The notes beneath the pieces were generated by a model. The model had not been told where the DNA came from. It did no database searches and saw only the letters and a program-made list of their open reading frames with translations. This document shows, piece after piece, positions 1 to 8,367 of a DNA stretch of 64,000 nucleotides; the stretch's first letter is position 1, and each line of letters begins with the position of its first letter. A program made the translations under genes and the position numbers. This stretch comes from Candidatus Obscuribacterales bacterium (lineage in GTDB: Bacteria > Cyanobacteriota > Vampirovibrionia > Obscuribacterales > Obscuribacteraceae). The stretch is taken from positions 19,041-83,040 of the forward strand of contig JAGVKB010000112.1 of NCBI GenBank assembly GCA_020050835.1. The letters run 5' to 3'.

Positions 1-45
1 GAAAATCAGACTCAAGGAGAGCAAAACTCCGGCCAGCACCCACAT
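1..45 (-). CDS. Possible N-terminus of a membrane protein, cut by the left edge
   Basis: On the minus strand an ATG at 43-45 opens a frame to the window edge that reads MWVLAGVLLSLSLIF, a purely hydrophobic stretch as expected for a signal or first membrane segment. A GGTGGGG element lies just upstream and could act as SD. It lies 90 bases downstream of the histidine kinase on the same strand. Only 15 codons are visible, so no family can be named and the call is tentative. Confidence 0.3.
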   Translation of the reverse strand, partial: MWVLAGVLLSLSLIF

Positions 46-134
46 TAACGCTACCCCACCGCCAGGTTTCAAAATTTGTGTGCCCAATCACTGCTAAATC
101 AAAACTCGTAGTAACGAAGGAAAGGTCGCTCTGC

Positions 135-1940
135 TCAACTTCCCATTCCTGCGGCTCGCACTCTAAACCAGAATGTGCTGCCTTGCCCTTCCTGGCTCTC
201 TATGCCGATTGAGCCGCCATGCGCATCCATAATCAATTTACAGATTGCCAGCCCGAGCCCGGTCCCTTGTAACTTGGCGGATTCGTCTCCTGGCGCCTGC
301 TGGAATCGCTCAAAAATGCGTTTCTGATAAGCTTCAGGAACACCGGGACCTTGATCGGTGACGCCCACTTGAACCCATTGTCCATCTTTGCGTACATGGA
401 CGATTACTTCACTTTTATCGGGCGAAAACTTGAGCGCATTTCCTAAGAAGTTCAAAACCACTTGCGAAAGTCGCCCGCAATCGGCCTTCACCACCGCGCT
501 GGTCGCCGCCAGCCTGACTGCAATATCACGCTTTTCGGCAAGCTGACCAACCGCCTCGACACACCGCTCTAACAGCGGCTCCAGCAGAACATCTTCCAGC
601 GAGATCTCCAGACTTCCCGACTCCATGCGCTCGAGATCTAGAAGATTGTTGATCAAGTTGATCGACTGCCCGATGTTTTCGCGCGCCCGATCGACCTTTC
701 CGTGTGCTCGCTCCGAAATCTCCCCCCAGGCTCCTGAACCCAGTACCTCCAGCGTTGACTGCACCGCCGATAGTGGCGTCCGCAAATCATGGCTGATCAT
801 CTCCACGAACTGTTGTTTAAATCTTTCGAGCTTCTTTCGCTCGGTTTCGTCATGCACAACGCAGAACAACGATTGCTCCGGCTCCGACCAATGCGCCGAC
901 CAGAGCATGTCCGCAGGCTTACCGTCCTTCCGGCGAATGACACTTTCCAACACAGCCTCAGAGCGGGAACGAACGATCTCGATCCATTCGATCGAACCAG
1001 TTGCATTTTGATCGACTGCCAGCTCGCTCCACCCCTTACCCAATAACTCCTCCGGTTTGAATCCCCACAGCTTCTCCGAAGCCGGACTGACAGCTGTAAA
1101 TCTACCTTGCGAATCCAACGAGCAGATCACATCCAAAGCGTTGTCTATTACTGCTCTCTCTTTCCGCGCATATTCGGCAAGGGCGATGGCAGCTTTATGA
1201 AACGCGCCGTCCAGTTTGGCTAGCTCGTCATCTCCAGTTAGAACCGGCGCAAGCTCCTCTCTCATTCCCAGGCGACGACTGTTATCCATCAATGAATTCA
1301 ATCGCCTTGTCGTACTTTGATGAAAGACAGCTACCAGGCTAAGCGCAATCACAATACTCATTACGACTCCCGACAGCAGAAGCTGCTTTACAAGCGCTTT
1401 CAGACGCTCGGCTGTTTCCGGATTGCTCTTACCTGACCTTTCCTCTTCCTCGCTTATCTGATTCAACTCTGACACCATGGACATCAGGTGCTGCTTCATG
1501 CGGATCGCTTCCATGATGTTGAAGCGCCCGCCGGCTTCCACGAGCCGCTTGCTTTCCGCCAGAGATCTCATCTCTTGCCTGGCTTCTTCGGTGACATGCT
1601 CCACTATCTCTTTGTGCTTAGGATTGTCACGAACCAATTGAGCGAGATCGCTTAGATCAACGGGAATGCGATCGTACAGCTCTGTGAATCGACGCTCGAA
1701 CATCGGCGTAGTTTTGGCGTCATAAACAACAAAGGCCAGTCCGACATCGAAAAAGAGTTGCACCACCTGCTTCGTCCTGGCAATAACCATCTTGGTATGC
1801 TCGGCTTCGCGCGCAGCATTTTCGGCTTGATTCCACAACGTGTAGACACTGCCGAGCAGCAACAGCTCGAAGAGCAAAGGGACAGCGACCAGGATTAGAG
1901 CCTTTTGACGCAGACTCAACTGAATTGGTTGTCGGCTCAA
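135..1940 (-). CDS. PAS-domain sensor histidine kinase
   Basis: Membrane sensor kinase that should autophosphorylate on His and pass the phosphate to a response regulator. It has one membrane segment near residues 10-35 and an extracytoplasmic region with many charged residues (about 36-185). A second membrane segment lies near 185-208, followed by a linker. A PAS domain sits at about 260-365 ([23 protein letters not shown]). The HisKA box is [17 protein letters not shown], and the HATPase has the N box ([10 protein letters not shown]), G1 (DQGPGVP) and G2 ([10 protein letters not shown]). The start is a TTG with no strong SD. The gene is divergent from the OmpR-type regulator at 2075, its likely partner. 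The ligand is unknown. Confidence 0.93.
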   Translation of the reverse strand: MSRQPIQLSLRQKALILVAVPLLFELLLLGSVYTLWNQAENAAREAEHTKMVIARTKQVVQLFFDVGLAFVVYDAKTTPMFERRFTELYDRIPVDLSDLAQLVRDNPKHKEIVEHVTEEARQEMRSLAESKRLVEAGGRFNIMEAIRMKQHLMSMVSELNQISEEEERSGKSNPETAERLKALVKQLLLSGVVMSIVIALSLVAVFHQSTTRRLNSLMDNSRRLGMREELAPVLTGDDELAKLDGAFHKAAIALAEYARKERAVIDNALDVICSLDSQGRFTAVSPASEKLWGFKPEELLGKGWSELAVDQNATGSIEWIEIVRSRSEAVLESVIRRKDGKPADMLWSAHWSEPEQSLFCVVHDETERKKLERFKQQFVEMISHDLRTPLSAVQSTLEVLGSGAWGEISERAHGKVDRARENIGQSINLINNLLDLERMESGSLEISLEDVLLEPLLERCVEAVGQLAEKRDIAVRLAATSAVVKADCGRLSQVVLNFLGNALKFSPDKSEVIVHVRKDGQWVQVGVTDQGPGVPEAYQKRIFERFQQAPGDESAKLQGTGLGLAICKLIMDAHGGSIGIESQEGQGSTFWFRVRAAGMGS

Positions 1941-2009
1941 GCTGTCTACACCGTTTTTGGGAAACGTGGTCCTATCACTGGAGCACCGCCCAGGCCACTC
2001 GGTAAGCTC

Positions 2010-2015
2010 ATTATA
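2010..2015 (-). promoter_or_regulatory. Candidate -10 box for the PAS histidine kinase
   Basis: The minus strand reads TATAAT, a perfect -10 hexamer, about 70 bases upstream of the kinase start in the divergent intergenic region. I see no good -35 at 16-18 bases, so this is a candidate only. Confidence 0.35.
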
Positions 2016-2074
2016 TGCTTAAATTGAGGTCCGTCCCTCAGCTCATCCAATTCACAGCAAGACCTCAAGAGAAG

Positions 2075-2749
2075 ATGGCAAAGATACTAATCGTGGAAGA
2101 CAACTCCGAACTCATGGACAATGTCCGCGAGTGGCTCACGCAAGAGCAGTACGTAGTGGATTGCTGTACCGATGGAGTGGAAGCGCTGGCTTATCTCGGC
2201 ACATATGAATACGACGCCATCGTCCTGGACTGGACACTGCCAAAGATGAGCGGCATCGAGGTCTGCAAGCAGTTTCGCTCGCAGGGAGGAGGCACACCAA
2301 TCATCATGCTGACAGGCAGGCGAACACTTGACGACAAGGAATCGGGACTCGATGCCGGCGCCGACGACTACTTGACAAAGCCGTTCGAAGTGCGAGAGCT
2401 ATCGGCACGTATCCGAGCGCTCTTGCGCAGAACACCGAAGGTTGCCGGAGAAGTACTGAAGGCCGGTAATCTTGCCTTAGATAAAGAGACGCACAAGCTT
2501 ACAAAGAACGGTCAGGAAGTTCACCTCATGCCCAAGGAGTTTGCAATCCTGGAGTTGATGATGACTTATCCCAGCAAAATTTTCAGCGCCGAAGCGCTGA
2601 TTGAAAGAGTGTGGTCATCTGCCTCTGACGCATCACCGGAAATAGTACGGAAGTACATCAACCGCTTGCGCGCTCAAATCGATACGGAAGGCGCGCCATC
2701 TGTGATTCGCACCGTGCACGGCGTCGGTTACGCCCTCGACATCAAGTAG
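2075..2749 (+). CDS. OmpR/PhoB-family response regulator
   Basis: Two-component regulator with an N-terminal receiver domain and a C-terminal winged-helix DNA-binding domain. The receiver begins KILIVEDN, has the phospho-acceptor Asp in YDAIVLDWTLPKMSG, and the conserved Lys in DDYLTKPFEVREL. The C-terminal domain shows the family pattern (MPKEFAILELMMTYP, then KYINRLRAQID and IRTVHGVGYAL). An in-frame ATG exists at 2015, but the start is placed at 2075, where the conserved domain begins after a purine-rich AAGAGAAG. This gives 224 residues, normal for the family. Divergent from the PAS kinase, which is probably its cognate sensor. Confidence 0.93.
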   Translation: MAKILIVEDNSELMDNVREWLTQEQYVVDCCTDGVEALAYLGTYEYDAIVLDWTLPKMSGIEVCKQFRSQGGGTPIIMLTGRRTLDDKESGLDAGADDYLTKPFEVRELSARIRALLRRTPKVAGEVLKAGNLALDKETHKLTKNGQEVHLMPKEFAILELMMTYPSKIFSAEALIERVWSSASDASPEIVRKYINRLRAQIDTEGAPSVIRTVHGVGYALDIK

Positions 2750-2862
2750 CGGCGCGGAGAACTGGTATCTCGTTTCGGGAGAGACGCGCCACTGGAGGGG
2801 CTGGGCGATGCTCAGCACGGTTGATGCTTGGCATCGCCACTCGCTAATTCGGTATCGCTACA

Positions 2863-4599
2863 CTAGTCGGAAGCCAGAACCTTTAGATGTTCCTTCGCGG
2901 TCGCCATTCGTCTATCGCTCTCGGGGCAGAGCTTTACGAACTCCTGAAGTTCGGTGCGGGCACCACCAAGATCTCCGGCTTTCTCGAGCGCCTGGCTCAA
3001 CAATAACCGCACATCAGCATTGTGCGGCCAGAGCTTGACCGATTCGCGATAGACATTGATGGCGGAATCAGCACGATCGTTCATCAATAAGATCGAACCG
3101 AGATTTAGGCGTGCCGGAGCAGAATTGGGATCCAATTTAACCGCTTCTTCGGCATGAGTGAGCGCGTTTTCCAGGTCACCACTGCGAATCAGTGCAAAGC
3201 TGAGTCGATTGTGCAGACTGGCAACACGCGGGTACAATGCGACGCCCTGCGAAAGGAGTTCGGCGGCACGATTCGATTCACCTAATTCCAGGTAGCGATC
3301 AGAAAGCGCCGCGATAACATTTCGGTCTTTCGGCTCCAACTTGTGGGCTAGTTCCAGCTCCAGCTTGCATTGCGTCTTTGCTCCAAGCTTGCAGAGCACC
3401 CGGGCGTAGTTTGCATGAAACAATCCATCATTCGGTCTAAGTTCAATCGCCTGCTTATACTTCTCCGCCGAACCTGCCCAGTTCGATTTCATAGCCAGCA
3501 CCGCACCATAGTCGGCGATTGCGTCGGCATAACGGGGATCCGCAGCAATAGCCGCATCGTATTCTTTAGTCGCTTCATCAAAGTTGCCAGCTTCTACAGA
3601 CCGATTGGCTCTTAGATAATGAGCCTCCGCGCCGAGAAAGGTCTGAACACTCGAGGGAATCGCGCTTACTTGCTCCAGCTGCGGAGCACCAAGCACAAGG
3701 TCATGCCCCTTCCAATCCGACTTGATGGCCGGAGTCTGACGACGCAAGCCGGGTGTAGATGTAGTTGCTTTCTCTGTCGCAGTTCGAGCCCGGTCGAAGG
3801 CGCGATCAAGTTGAATCAAGCCGTCTTCCTCGCGCAGCGCCTTGACGAGATTTTCAGTAAAAACATTGCCCCAACTGACCTGATCGGGCAGGCTCGAGGA
3901 GATCAATACATAGCCCTTGCCAATGTCAACTTTGGTTGGATCGAAATTGAAGTTGCTAGTGAGCGCCTTTGCACCGGAATCCAATTGCGCTGCACCGCTG
4001 TAGCAAGACTGTACTACCAGCACTATCCGCTTGCAATGGACGCTTTGCTTGATAGTGTCCATGAAAGAACGCATCGACAGGCAAGTGGCATAGATATTAT
4101 CGAGCGAGCAGTTGTAGGTGCAGAGATAAGCATTACCATCGGTCGTCGGAAAGCCGTTGGTAGCAACGTAAATCACAACCAGGTCATCTGGTCCGGCTAA
4201 CTTTCCGAGCCATGATGGACCGACCGCGGTCATGATGTCTTGCTGAGTCGCCTCGTCGTTGATCAACACTTTCATATGATTAGGGTCGAATCGTCCCCCG
4301 TGCGGATCTACCAGATACTGGCGAAACATGGCTGCAGCTTCGTCCGGACGTTCGTCGCTGTTGAGACGGCGCTCCTTATATTTGCCGACTCCAACGACCA
4401 CAGCCCACTTTTGTTTGATCGGGCTATTTGTCGGCGGCGCATTCGGATTCAAATCTTGAACCGTTGTCCAGCTGACACCGGGCACCGGGCCAGGCGCAGA
4501 TCTACCGGTTTGAGCTTCGGCGCACAAGGCGACCTGGAAGAAGAGTGAAACCGCCACTGTCACTAGTAATGCTTGAGAGGGGAGCTTTGCGATTCGCAT
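2863..4599 (-). CDS. Exported caspase-fold (peptidase C14-like) protein with TPR repeats
   Basis: Signal peptide at 1-27, a caspase-like domain at about 62-305, and TPR repeats at about 325-575. The fold is recognised from KWAVVVGVGKYKER (first strand), DDLVVIYVATNGF (second), RIVLVVQSCYSGAA (third) and VFTENLVKALRE. The nucleophile position Cys199 is kept, but the residue expected to be His in the usual S-G-H-G motif reads Asn148 (ATNG), and the Asp before the Cys motif is Gln. The protein may therefore be a catalytically dead member acting as a binding scaffold. It lies 3 bases downstream of the alpha/beta-hydrolase gene, so they are probably co-transcribed. The TPR part suggests a protein partner outside the cytoplasm. 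Confidence 0.82.
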   Translation of the reverse strand: MRIAKLPSQALLVTVAVSLFFQVALCAEAQTGRSAPGPVPGVSWTTVQDLNPNAPPTNSPIKQKWAVVVGVGKYKERRLNSDERPDEAAAMFRQYLVDPHGGRFDPNHMKVLINDEATQQDIMTAVGPSWLGKLAGPDDLVVIYVATNGFPTTDGNAYLCTYNCSLDNIYATCLSMRSFMDTIKQSVHCKRIVLVVQSCYSGAAQLDSGAKALTSNFNFDPTKVDIGKGYVLISSSLPDQVSWGNVFTENLVKALREEDGLIQLDRAFDRARTATEKATTSTPGLRRQTPAIKSDWKGHDLVLGAPQLEQVSAIPSSVQTFLGAEAHYLRANRSVEAGNFDEATKEYDAAIAADPRYADAIADYGAVLAMKSNWAGSAEKYKQAIELRPNDGLFHANYARVLCKLGAKTQCKLELELAHKLEPKDRNVIAALSDRYLELGESNRAAELLSQGVALYPRVASLHNRLSFALIRSGDLENALTHAEEAVKLDPNSAPARLNLGSILLMNDRADSAINVYRESVKLWPHNADVRLLLSQALEKAGDLGGARTELQEFVKLCPESDRRMATAKEHLKVLASD

Positions 4600-4602
4600 T
4601 AC

Positions 4603-6201
4603 TTATCGATGCTCCAGAGAGATTTCCAGCGCGAGAGTCCCGACTGAGTCCCGCTGTCTTATTTTGACAGTGCTGCCAGAAGCTGCTTGAATCTGCTCTG
4701 GCATGATCACTGGCGCCGGATCATCCCACGAAAGCTCCATGCGCGTAGGCACTATATCCTTAGATCCGGTCCGGTCCGAAGAGACAAAAGCGATTAAACT
4801 CGACGCTCTGTTCAGATAAGCTTGCGCATCGATCGGCTGTTTAGAAAATACGAGCGACACCCGCTCAGTTCCAGGGTTTTCGTCAAACCACAGCCAGGCG
4901 GCTGAGGGCAAGATATAATCGCTGCCAGCCTTCAAGAAATTGTCCAGTCCACCGGTAGTCGATGGAAACAGAATTGCTCTATCTCCTTTCGTGCCGGCGG
5001 TCATCAGTATGTAAGCATACCCGTCAGTGTGCGGAACGAAGTGAAATCTGATCGCATCGCCTGAAACAAAGTCGGTCTTGTTATTGCAGCGAAATGTTTT
5101 ATCCTTGCGATGCAGCTCGATCCAGTAATCGAGCGACATCGGCGACTCTTGTACCGGCGGTTTTACGGAAGGCGGTGCCGTCTGCGTGGCAATTTCCGGC
5201 TGGCTCTGCGATTGGCCGGCAACCAAATGACTATCCGGTTGAGGATGTGCCGCGCCTGGCTTACCTGCGACCACTTTGTCGATCCAGCTAAGCAGATAGC
5301 CGAAGTCATCATTACTGAATTGTCCTTCCTCAAAAATCAAGTGCTCCGCGGTTGTGCTGAACACTCGTTCGCGGTCTGGAGTCTTCAGATGATCGAAAAG
5401 ATCCCAGGTGCCGGCCGGACGAACCAGTTTATCCTTGCATCCCTGCATGAATAGCACAGGAGTATTGGTAACCTTACCGGCAAAGATGTAATTGTCATCC
5501 ATAAAATGGTCGAAGGCGATCAGCTCCATCGGCGTAAGTTGAAGCTTGGCTGCCGGGTCATTGCGCCAGGTCGACCGCAGGTCCTGTTTCTCAGTAGCCT
5601 GCTCGACGATATTGCTGACCGACATCGGTTTGTTCAAACCCTCTGTAATAGCGTGCAAAGCGACCTTCAACCGCTGACTGCCCGCCTTGAATCGATCTCC
5701 AGATGGAACAGACGAAATGAGTCCTGCAACTTGATTCGGATAAAGAGCGGTCGCCCGCAAAGCAATTGCACCACCCATTGACTCACCCAGCAAAAACACC
5801 GGCAGCCCGGGATACTCTTTCTGGATTGAGCTTATGGTCGAATGAATATCGGATAGACAGCCATTGAAATCAATTTTGCTGCGAGTGGATTTCTCCAGCC
5901 ATGAACCAAAGCCTCTCATGTCGATAGCGTAGACGACGAATCCAGCTTTGGCGAGGCGCTTACCGAAAGCTTCAAATGTACCCTTATGCAATCCCAGCCC
6001 ATGCAGGCACAGAACTACCGCTCTCGGCTTTGTATCAGGCTCTCGCCAGACCACTCTTTCGACAGTGCGAGCCGCCGCCGGCGCAGGCTTGGAGCTGCTG
6101 CCATTGGCACTCAGTGCTCCAAGCGAGGAAACTGACAAAGCGACACCGACTGTCAATGACAGAAAGATGCGACTTGTGATTTCCCCAGACGGTAATCGCA
6201 T
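4603..6201 (-). CDS. Exported alpha/beta-hydrolase (monoacylglycerol lipase-like) fused to DUF4384
   Basis: Signal peptide at about 1-32, then a serine hydrolase domain at about 45-310. The oxyanion-side motif is LCLHGLGLHKG, the nucleophile is Ser141 in GESMGG, and the probable acid and base are Asp257 (QGCKDKL) and His287 (TTAEHLIF). This is the pattern of monoacylglycerol lipases and lysophospholipases, so a lipid ester substrate is likely but unproven. Residues about 355-470 form a DUF4384-type domain (GYAYILMTAGTKGDRAILFPS), commonly found attached to bacterial caspase-like proteins. It is the first gene of a two-gene operon with the caspase-fold gene. No truncation is seen. Confidence 0.85.
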   Translation of the reverse strand: MRLPSGEITSRIFLSLTVGVALSVSSLGALSANGSSSKPAPAAARTVERVVWREPDTKPRAVVLCLHGLGLHKGTFEAFGKRLAKAGFVVYAIDMRGFGSWLEKSTRSKIDFNGCLSDIHSTISSIQKEYPGLPVFLLGESMGGAIALRATALYPNQVAGLISSVPSGDRFKAGSQRLKVALHAITEGLNKPMSVSNIVEQATEKQDLRSTWRNDPAAKLQLTPMELIAFDHFMDDNYIFAGKVTNTPVLFMQGCKDKLVRPAGTWDLFDHLKTPDRERVFSTTAEHLIFEEGQFSNDDFGYLLSWIDKVVAGKPGAAHPQPDSHLVAGQSQSQPEIATQTAPPSVKPPVQESPMSLDYWIELHRKDKTFRCNNKTDFVSGDAIRFHFVPHTDGYAYILMTAGTKGDRAILFPSTTGGLDNFLKAGSDYILPSAAWLWFDENPGTERVSLVFSKQPIDAQAYLNRASSLIAFVSSDRTGSKDIVPTRMELSWDDPAPVIMPEQIQAASGSTVKIRQRDSVGTLALEISLEHR

Positions 6202-6532
6202 ATATTAAGGAACCTCTCTCATTTCACCCTAGTACCAATCCAGTGTGCCACAACATACATCAACTGAAACGTTTAACGAATGAATGTCTCAGCCACTTAA
6301 CCTAAACGTGTTTTATGTGTTTACGTGAGGCTCTAGCCAATTAGGAGGAAATTCCTAATTGACTGAATTTGCCGCCTAGACAGAAGGTCAACGACCGGAT
6401 CGGTTCCGATAATCGCACAGCTGGAGCCAGGGAAGTTTTTTTCGCAAACGTGCCTAATTTGAGTTTGCTTAACGTAATTCCTAGTTGGGCACATAACTCA
6501 GCAAATGGTTCATTTGCGAAGGGGATATGAAT
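6202..6532. other. Intergenic region with divergent starts and a palindrome
   Basis: About 330 bases between the hydrolase operon (minus) and a small exported protein (plus). It must hold both promoters. It contains the 9-bp inverted repeat annotated separately and two more partial copies of its CCTAATT half-site near 6452 and 6479. No ORF or RNA gene is recognised. Confidence 0.5.
6338..6361. promoter_or_regulatory. Inverted repeat, possible operator
   Basis: Arms CAATTAGGA (6338-6346) and TCCTAATTG (6353-6361) are perfectly complementary around a 6-base spacer. AT-rich and dyad-symmetric, in the middle of a divergent intergenic region, which suits a dimeric regulator. No T-run follows, so a terminator is less likely. 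Confidence 0.45.
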
Positions 6533-7042
6533 ATGAAATCGCAAATATGTGGTGTACTAGCCGCATGGTTAATGCTATCCACATGCTCAATCATTGCCGG
6601 TGAGGCAAAAAGCGCAGCGCCGGCGAAACCAAAAGAATTTCCGAAAGTAATGACCGGATTCGACACCCACATGAGCGTTCAAATCCTGCGCTGTGTGCGG
6701 GCGCACGTCGAAGGATTCGGACACAATCAAGTGGTTGTTTTGCAGTACCGCCTCCGGAAAGAAGGAGCGAATCCGTCTGGTGCTCCGCCTTATGAGAAGG
6801 ACAAATGGTGGCCGTCCGATATCAAGGCCAGAGATCCCGCACTCGGTCAAGCCTTCAAACCGTGGGCTCCCACTGAAGGCAATGAAACATACTCCGCCGC
6901 TTGCTGGACCGACGAGTGGAAGACCGGACAAAACGGAGACGGATACGTCTGGTTGAACATACCGGACCGCGTCAAAGTAATAGATGTCGTCTTTCCATTC
7001 ACCGTTCCACAACGCGTCGAGATCGAAGTTCCAAAAGCATAG
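6533..7042 (+). CDS. Exported protein of unknown function
   Basis: About 169 residues with a signal peptide (MKSQICGVLAAWLMLSTCSIIAG). The mature part has many Trp, Pro and Tyr residues (KDKWWPSDIKARDPALGQAFKPW) and two spaced Cys that could pair. Its C-terminus is rich in beta-type sequence (KVIDVVFPFTVPQRVEIEV). No family is recognised. An ATG at 6527 is only 2 bases from the GAAGGGG SD (6518-6524), while the ATG at 6533 has 8-base spacing and is preferred. It stands alone between divergent and convergent neighbours, so context gives no role. Confidence 0.75.
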   Translation: MKSQICGVLAAWLMLSTCSIIAGEAKSAAPAKPKEFPKVMTGFDTHMSVQILRCVRAHVEGFGHNQVVVLQYRLRKEGANPSGAPPYEKDKWWPSDIKARDPALGQAFKPWAPTEGNETYSAACWTDEWKTGQNGDGYVWLNIPDRVKVIDVVFPFTVPQRVEIEVPKA

Positions 7043-7260
7043 AAGCCAAGATACTATCGCCACCTATTAGCTCTTTCAATGGACCTTTCGGTCTTTGGGC
7101 GGAACCGATCTGATGGACTGAATCAACTCAGCAAGCTCAGCAAGAGCGATATCGCAGCGCACCACATCGCTCAGCCGCATTTTGTCTCCAATCCACTTGC
7201 CGATACGCCAGTCGTCTATCGCAGAAGAGTAACTGATCAGCTTGCACTAGCGAGACGAAT

Positions 7261-8208
7261 TCAATGTGAGGCGATTTCGGACTTTCCTGGCGAGCAGAGC
7301 ACGACGCCATGAATTCTGGTCTGGATAAGGTCGGAAGCAGGTGCAACATTGCCGACAGGAATACAGCTCATGGTTAGCTGATCGCCCGGAAGCAATTCTG
7401 TTGTCTCACCGTGCCGAACAAATGCTTGCACGACAACCGAACCGGGCAATCCATCTATCAGTCCATCGACAAAGCCCCTCAATCTGGGATGAACTGTGGC
7501 GGGATCGGCTGGTCTGTTAGACACGAAAGACGGGCTGGCTGCGCCGGCAACACCTAACGCCACCGGTCTAACGACCAATGACGCTGCCTTCAGCGGCAGT
7601 GTCGCCAAACCGACAGCATTTTGACCGACGATGTTGCGAACACGATCGCCAGTCGGCAAAGCCTTTTTTGCTCGAACCAGCTGTCCTTCGGCATTGACTG
7701 CAATCACCCTCACATCGCCTGTCGAAAGCGGAACGACTGTCTTTTGCTTAGCGAGAGAACCGCATATTTGGAACCGCGAACCGTCCGGACAGATCACTTC
7801 CTCGAAAACGATCTTGAGACAACCGTCGCTGTTAAACGGTCGCTCCGTACTCACAATCGCTCGAGCTGTGGTTCTTTCGGATCCAATCTCAGTTACCCTT
7901 CCAAGGACAACAGAGCCGGGCGGCGCATTGTATGTCGCAGTCATCTGCAACGATTCTTTCAACGTGCCGGCGACTACTTGCCCGACCACAGCCGAGTCGC
8001 TATCGACTTTTGATTGGATGGCGATTTTGCAGTAAGAAGGATCGACCAACATGGTGGCGCCGACAGTGCCTGGCAGGCAACTGTCTAGAGCTCGCAACTC
8101 TGCAGCCGCATAAAGTGGAGCAGCTTGACACAGCAAGCATCCCATCAAGAAAAGTCCGCTCAAGATGCCGGAACGTCGAACGCGGCAGGCGACCGATAAA
8201 GCATTCAA
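7261..8208 (-). CDS. Exported protein of unknown function
   Basis: 315 residues with an N-terminal signal segment (GILSGLFLMGCLLCQAAPLYA). The mature region starts with a tract containing several Cys (LDSCLPGTVG, DPSYCKIAI). A stretch follows (NAPPGSVVLGRVTEI, about 92-108) that resembles the 'gives property X to surface protein' beta-rich modules of envelope proteins. Later regions are rich in Val, Ala and Gly. No catalytic motif or named family is seen. An SD-like AAGGA lies 11 bases upstream of the ATG. Convergent with the previous gene and divergent from the beta-propeller gene. Confidence 0.72.
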   Translation of the reverse strand: MNALSVACRVRRSGILSGLFLMGCLLCQAAPLYAAAELRALDSCLPGTVGATMLVDPSYCKIAIQSKVDSDSAVVGQVVAGTLKESLQMTATYNAPPGSVVLGRVTEIGSERTTARAIVSTERPFNSDGCLKIVFEEVICPDGSRFQICGSLAKQKTVVPLSTGDVRVIAVNAEGQLVRAKKALPTGDRVRNIVGQNAVGLATLPLKAASLVVRPVALGVAGAASPSFVSNRPADPATVHPRLRGFVDGLIDGLPGSVVVQAFVRHGETTELLPGDQLTMSCIPVGNVAPASDLIQTRIHGVVLCSPGKSEIASH

Positions 8209-8367
8209 TGGCGAGTCCTTTCTAGACAGCTTATTAGTTTACCTTACAGCGGTCGAGTGTTCTTGCTCGGATTTAGGAGGCATGCATTCTAGGGAAAACT
8301 CTAGTATCGTCCGATGCTGTCAATGGTAATTTGGCTGAAGAGGACACGAAAACATCGGAGAATTGCC

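Noticed and set aside
3619..4200. Plus-strand ORF of 193 codons inside the caspase-fold gene
   Set aside because: Shadow frame without SD or family; the minus-strand gene has a signal peptide and clear domains.
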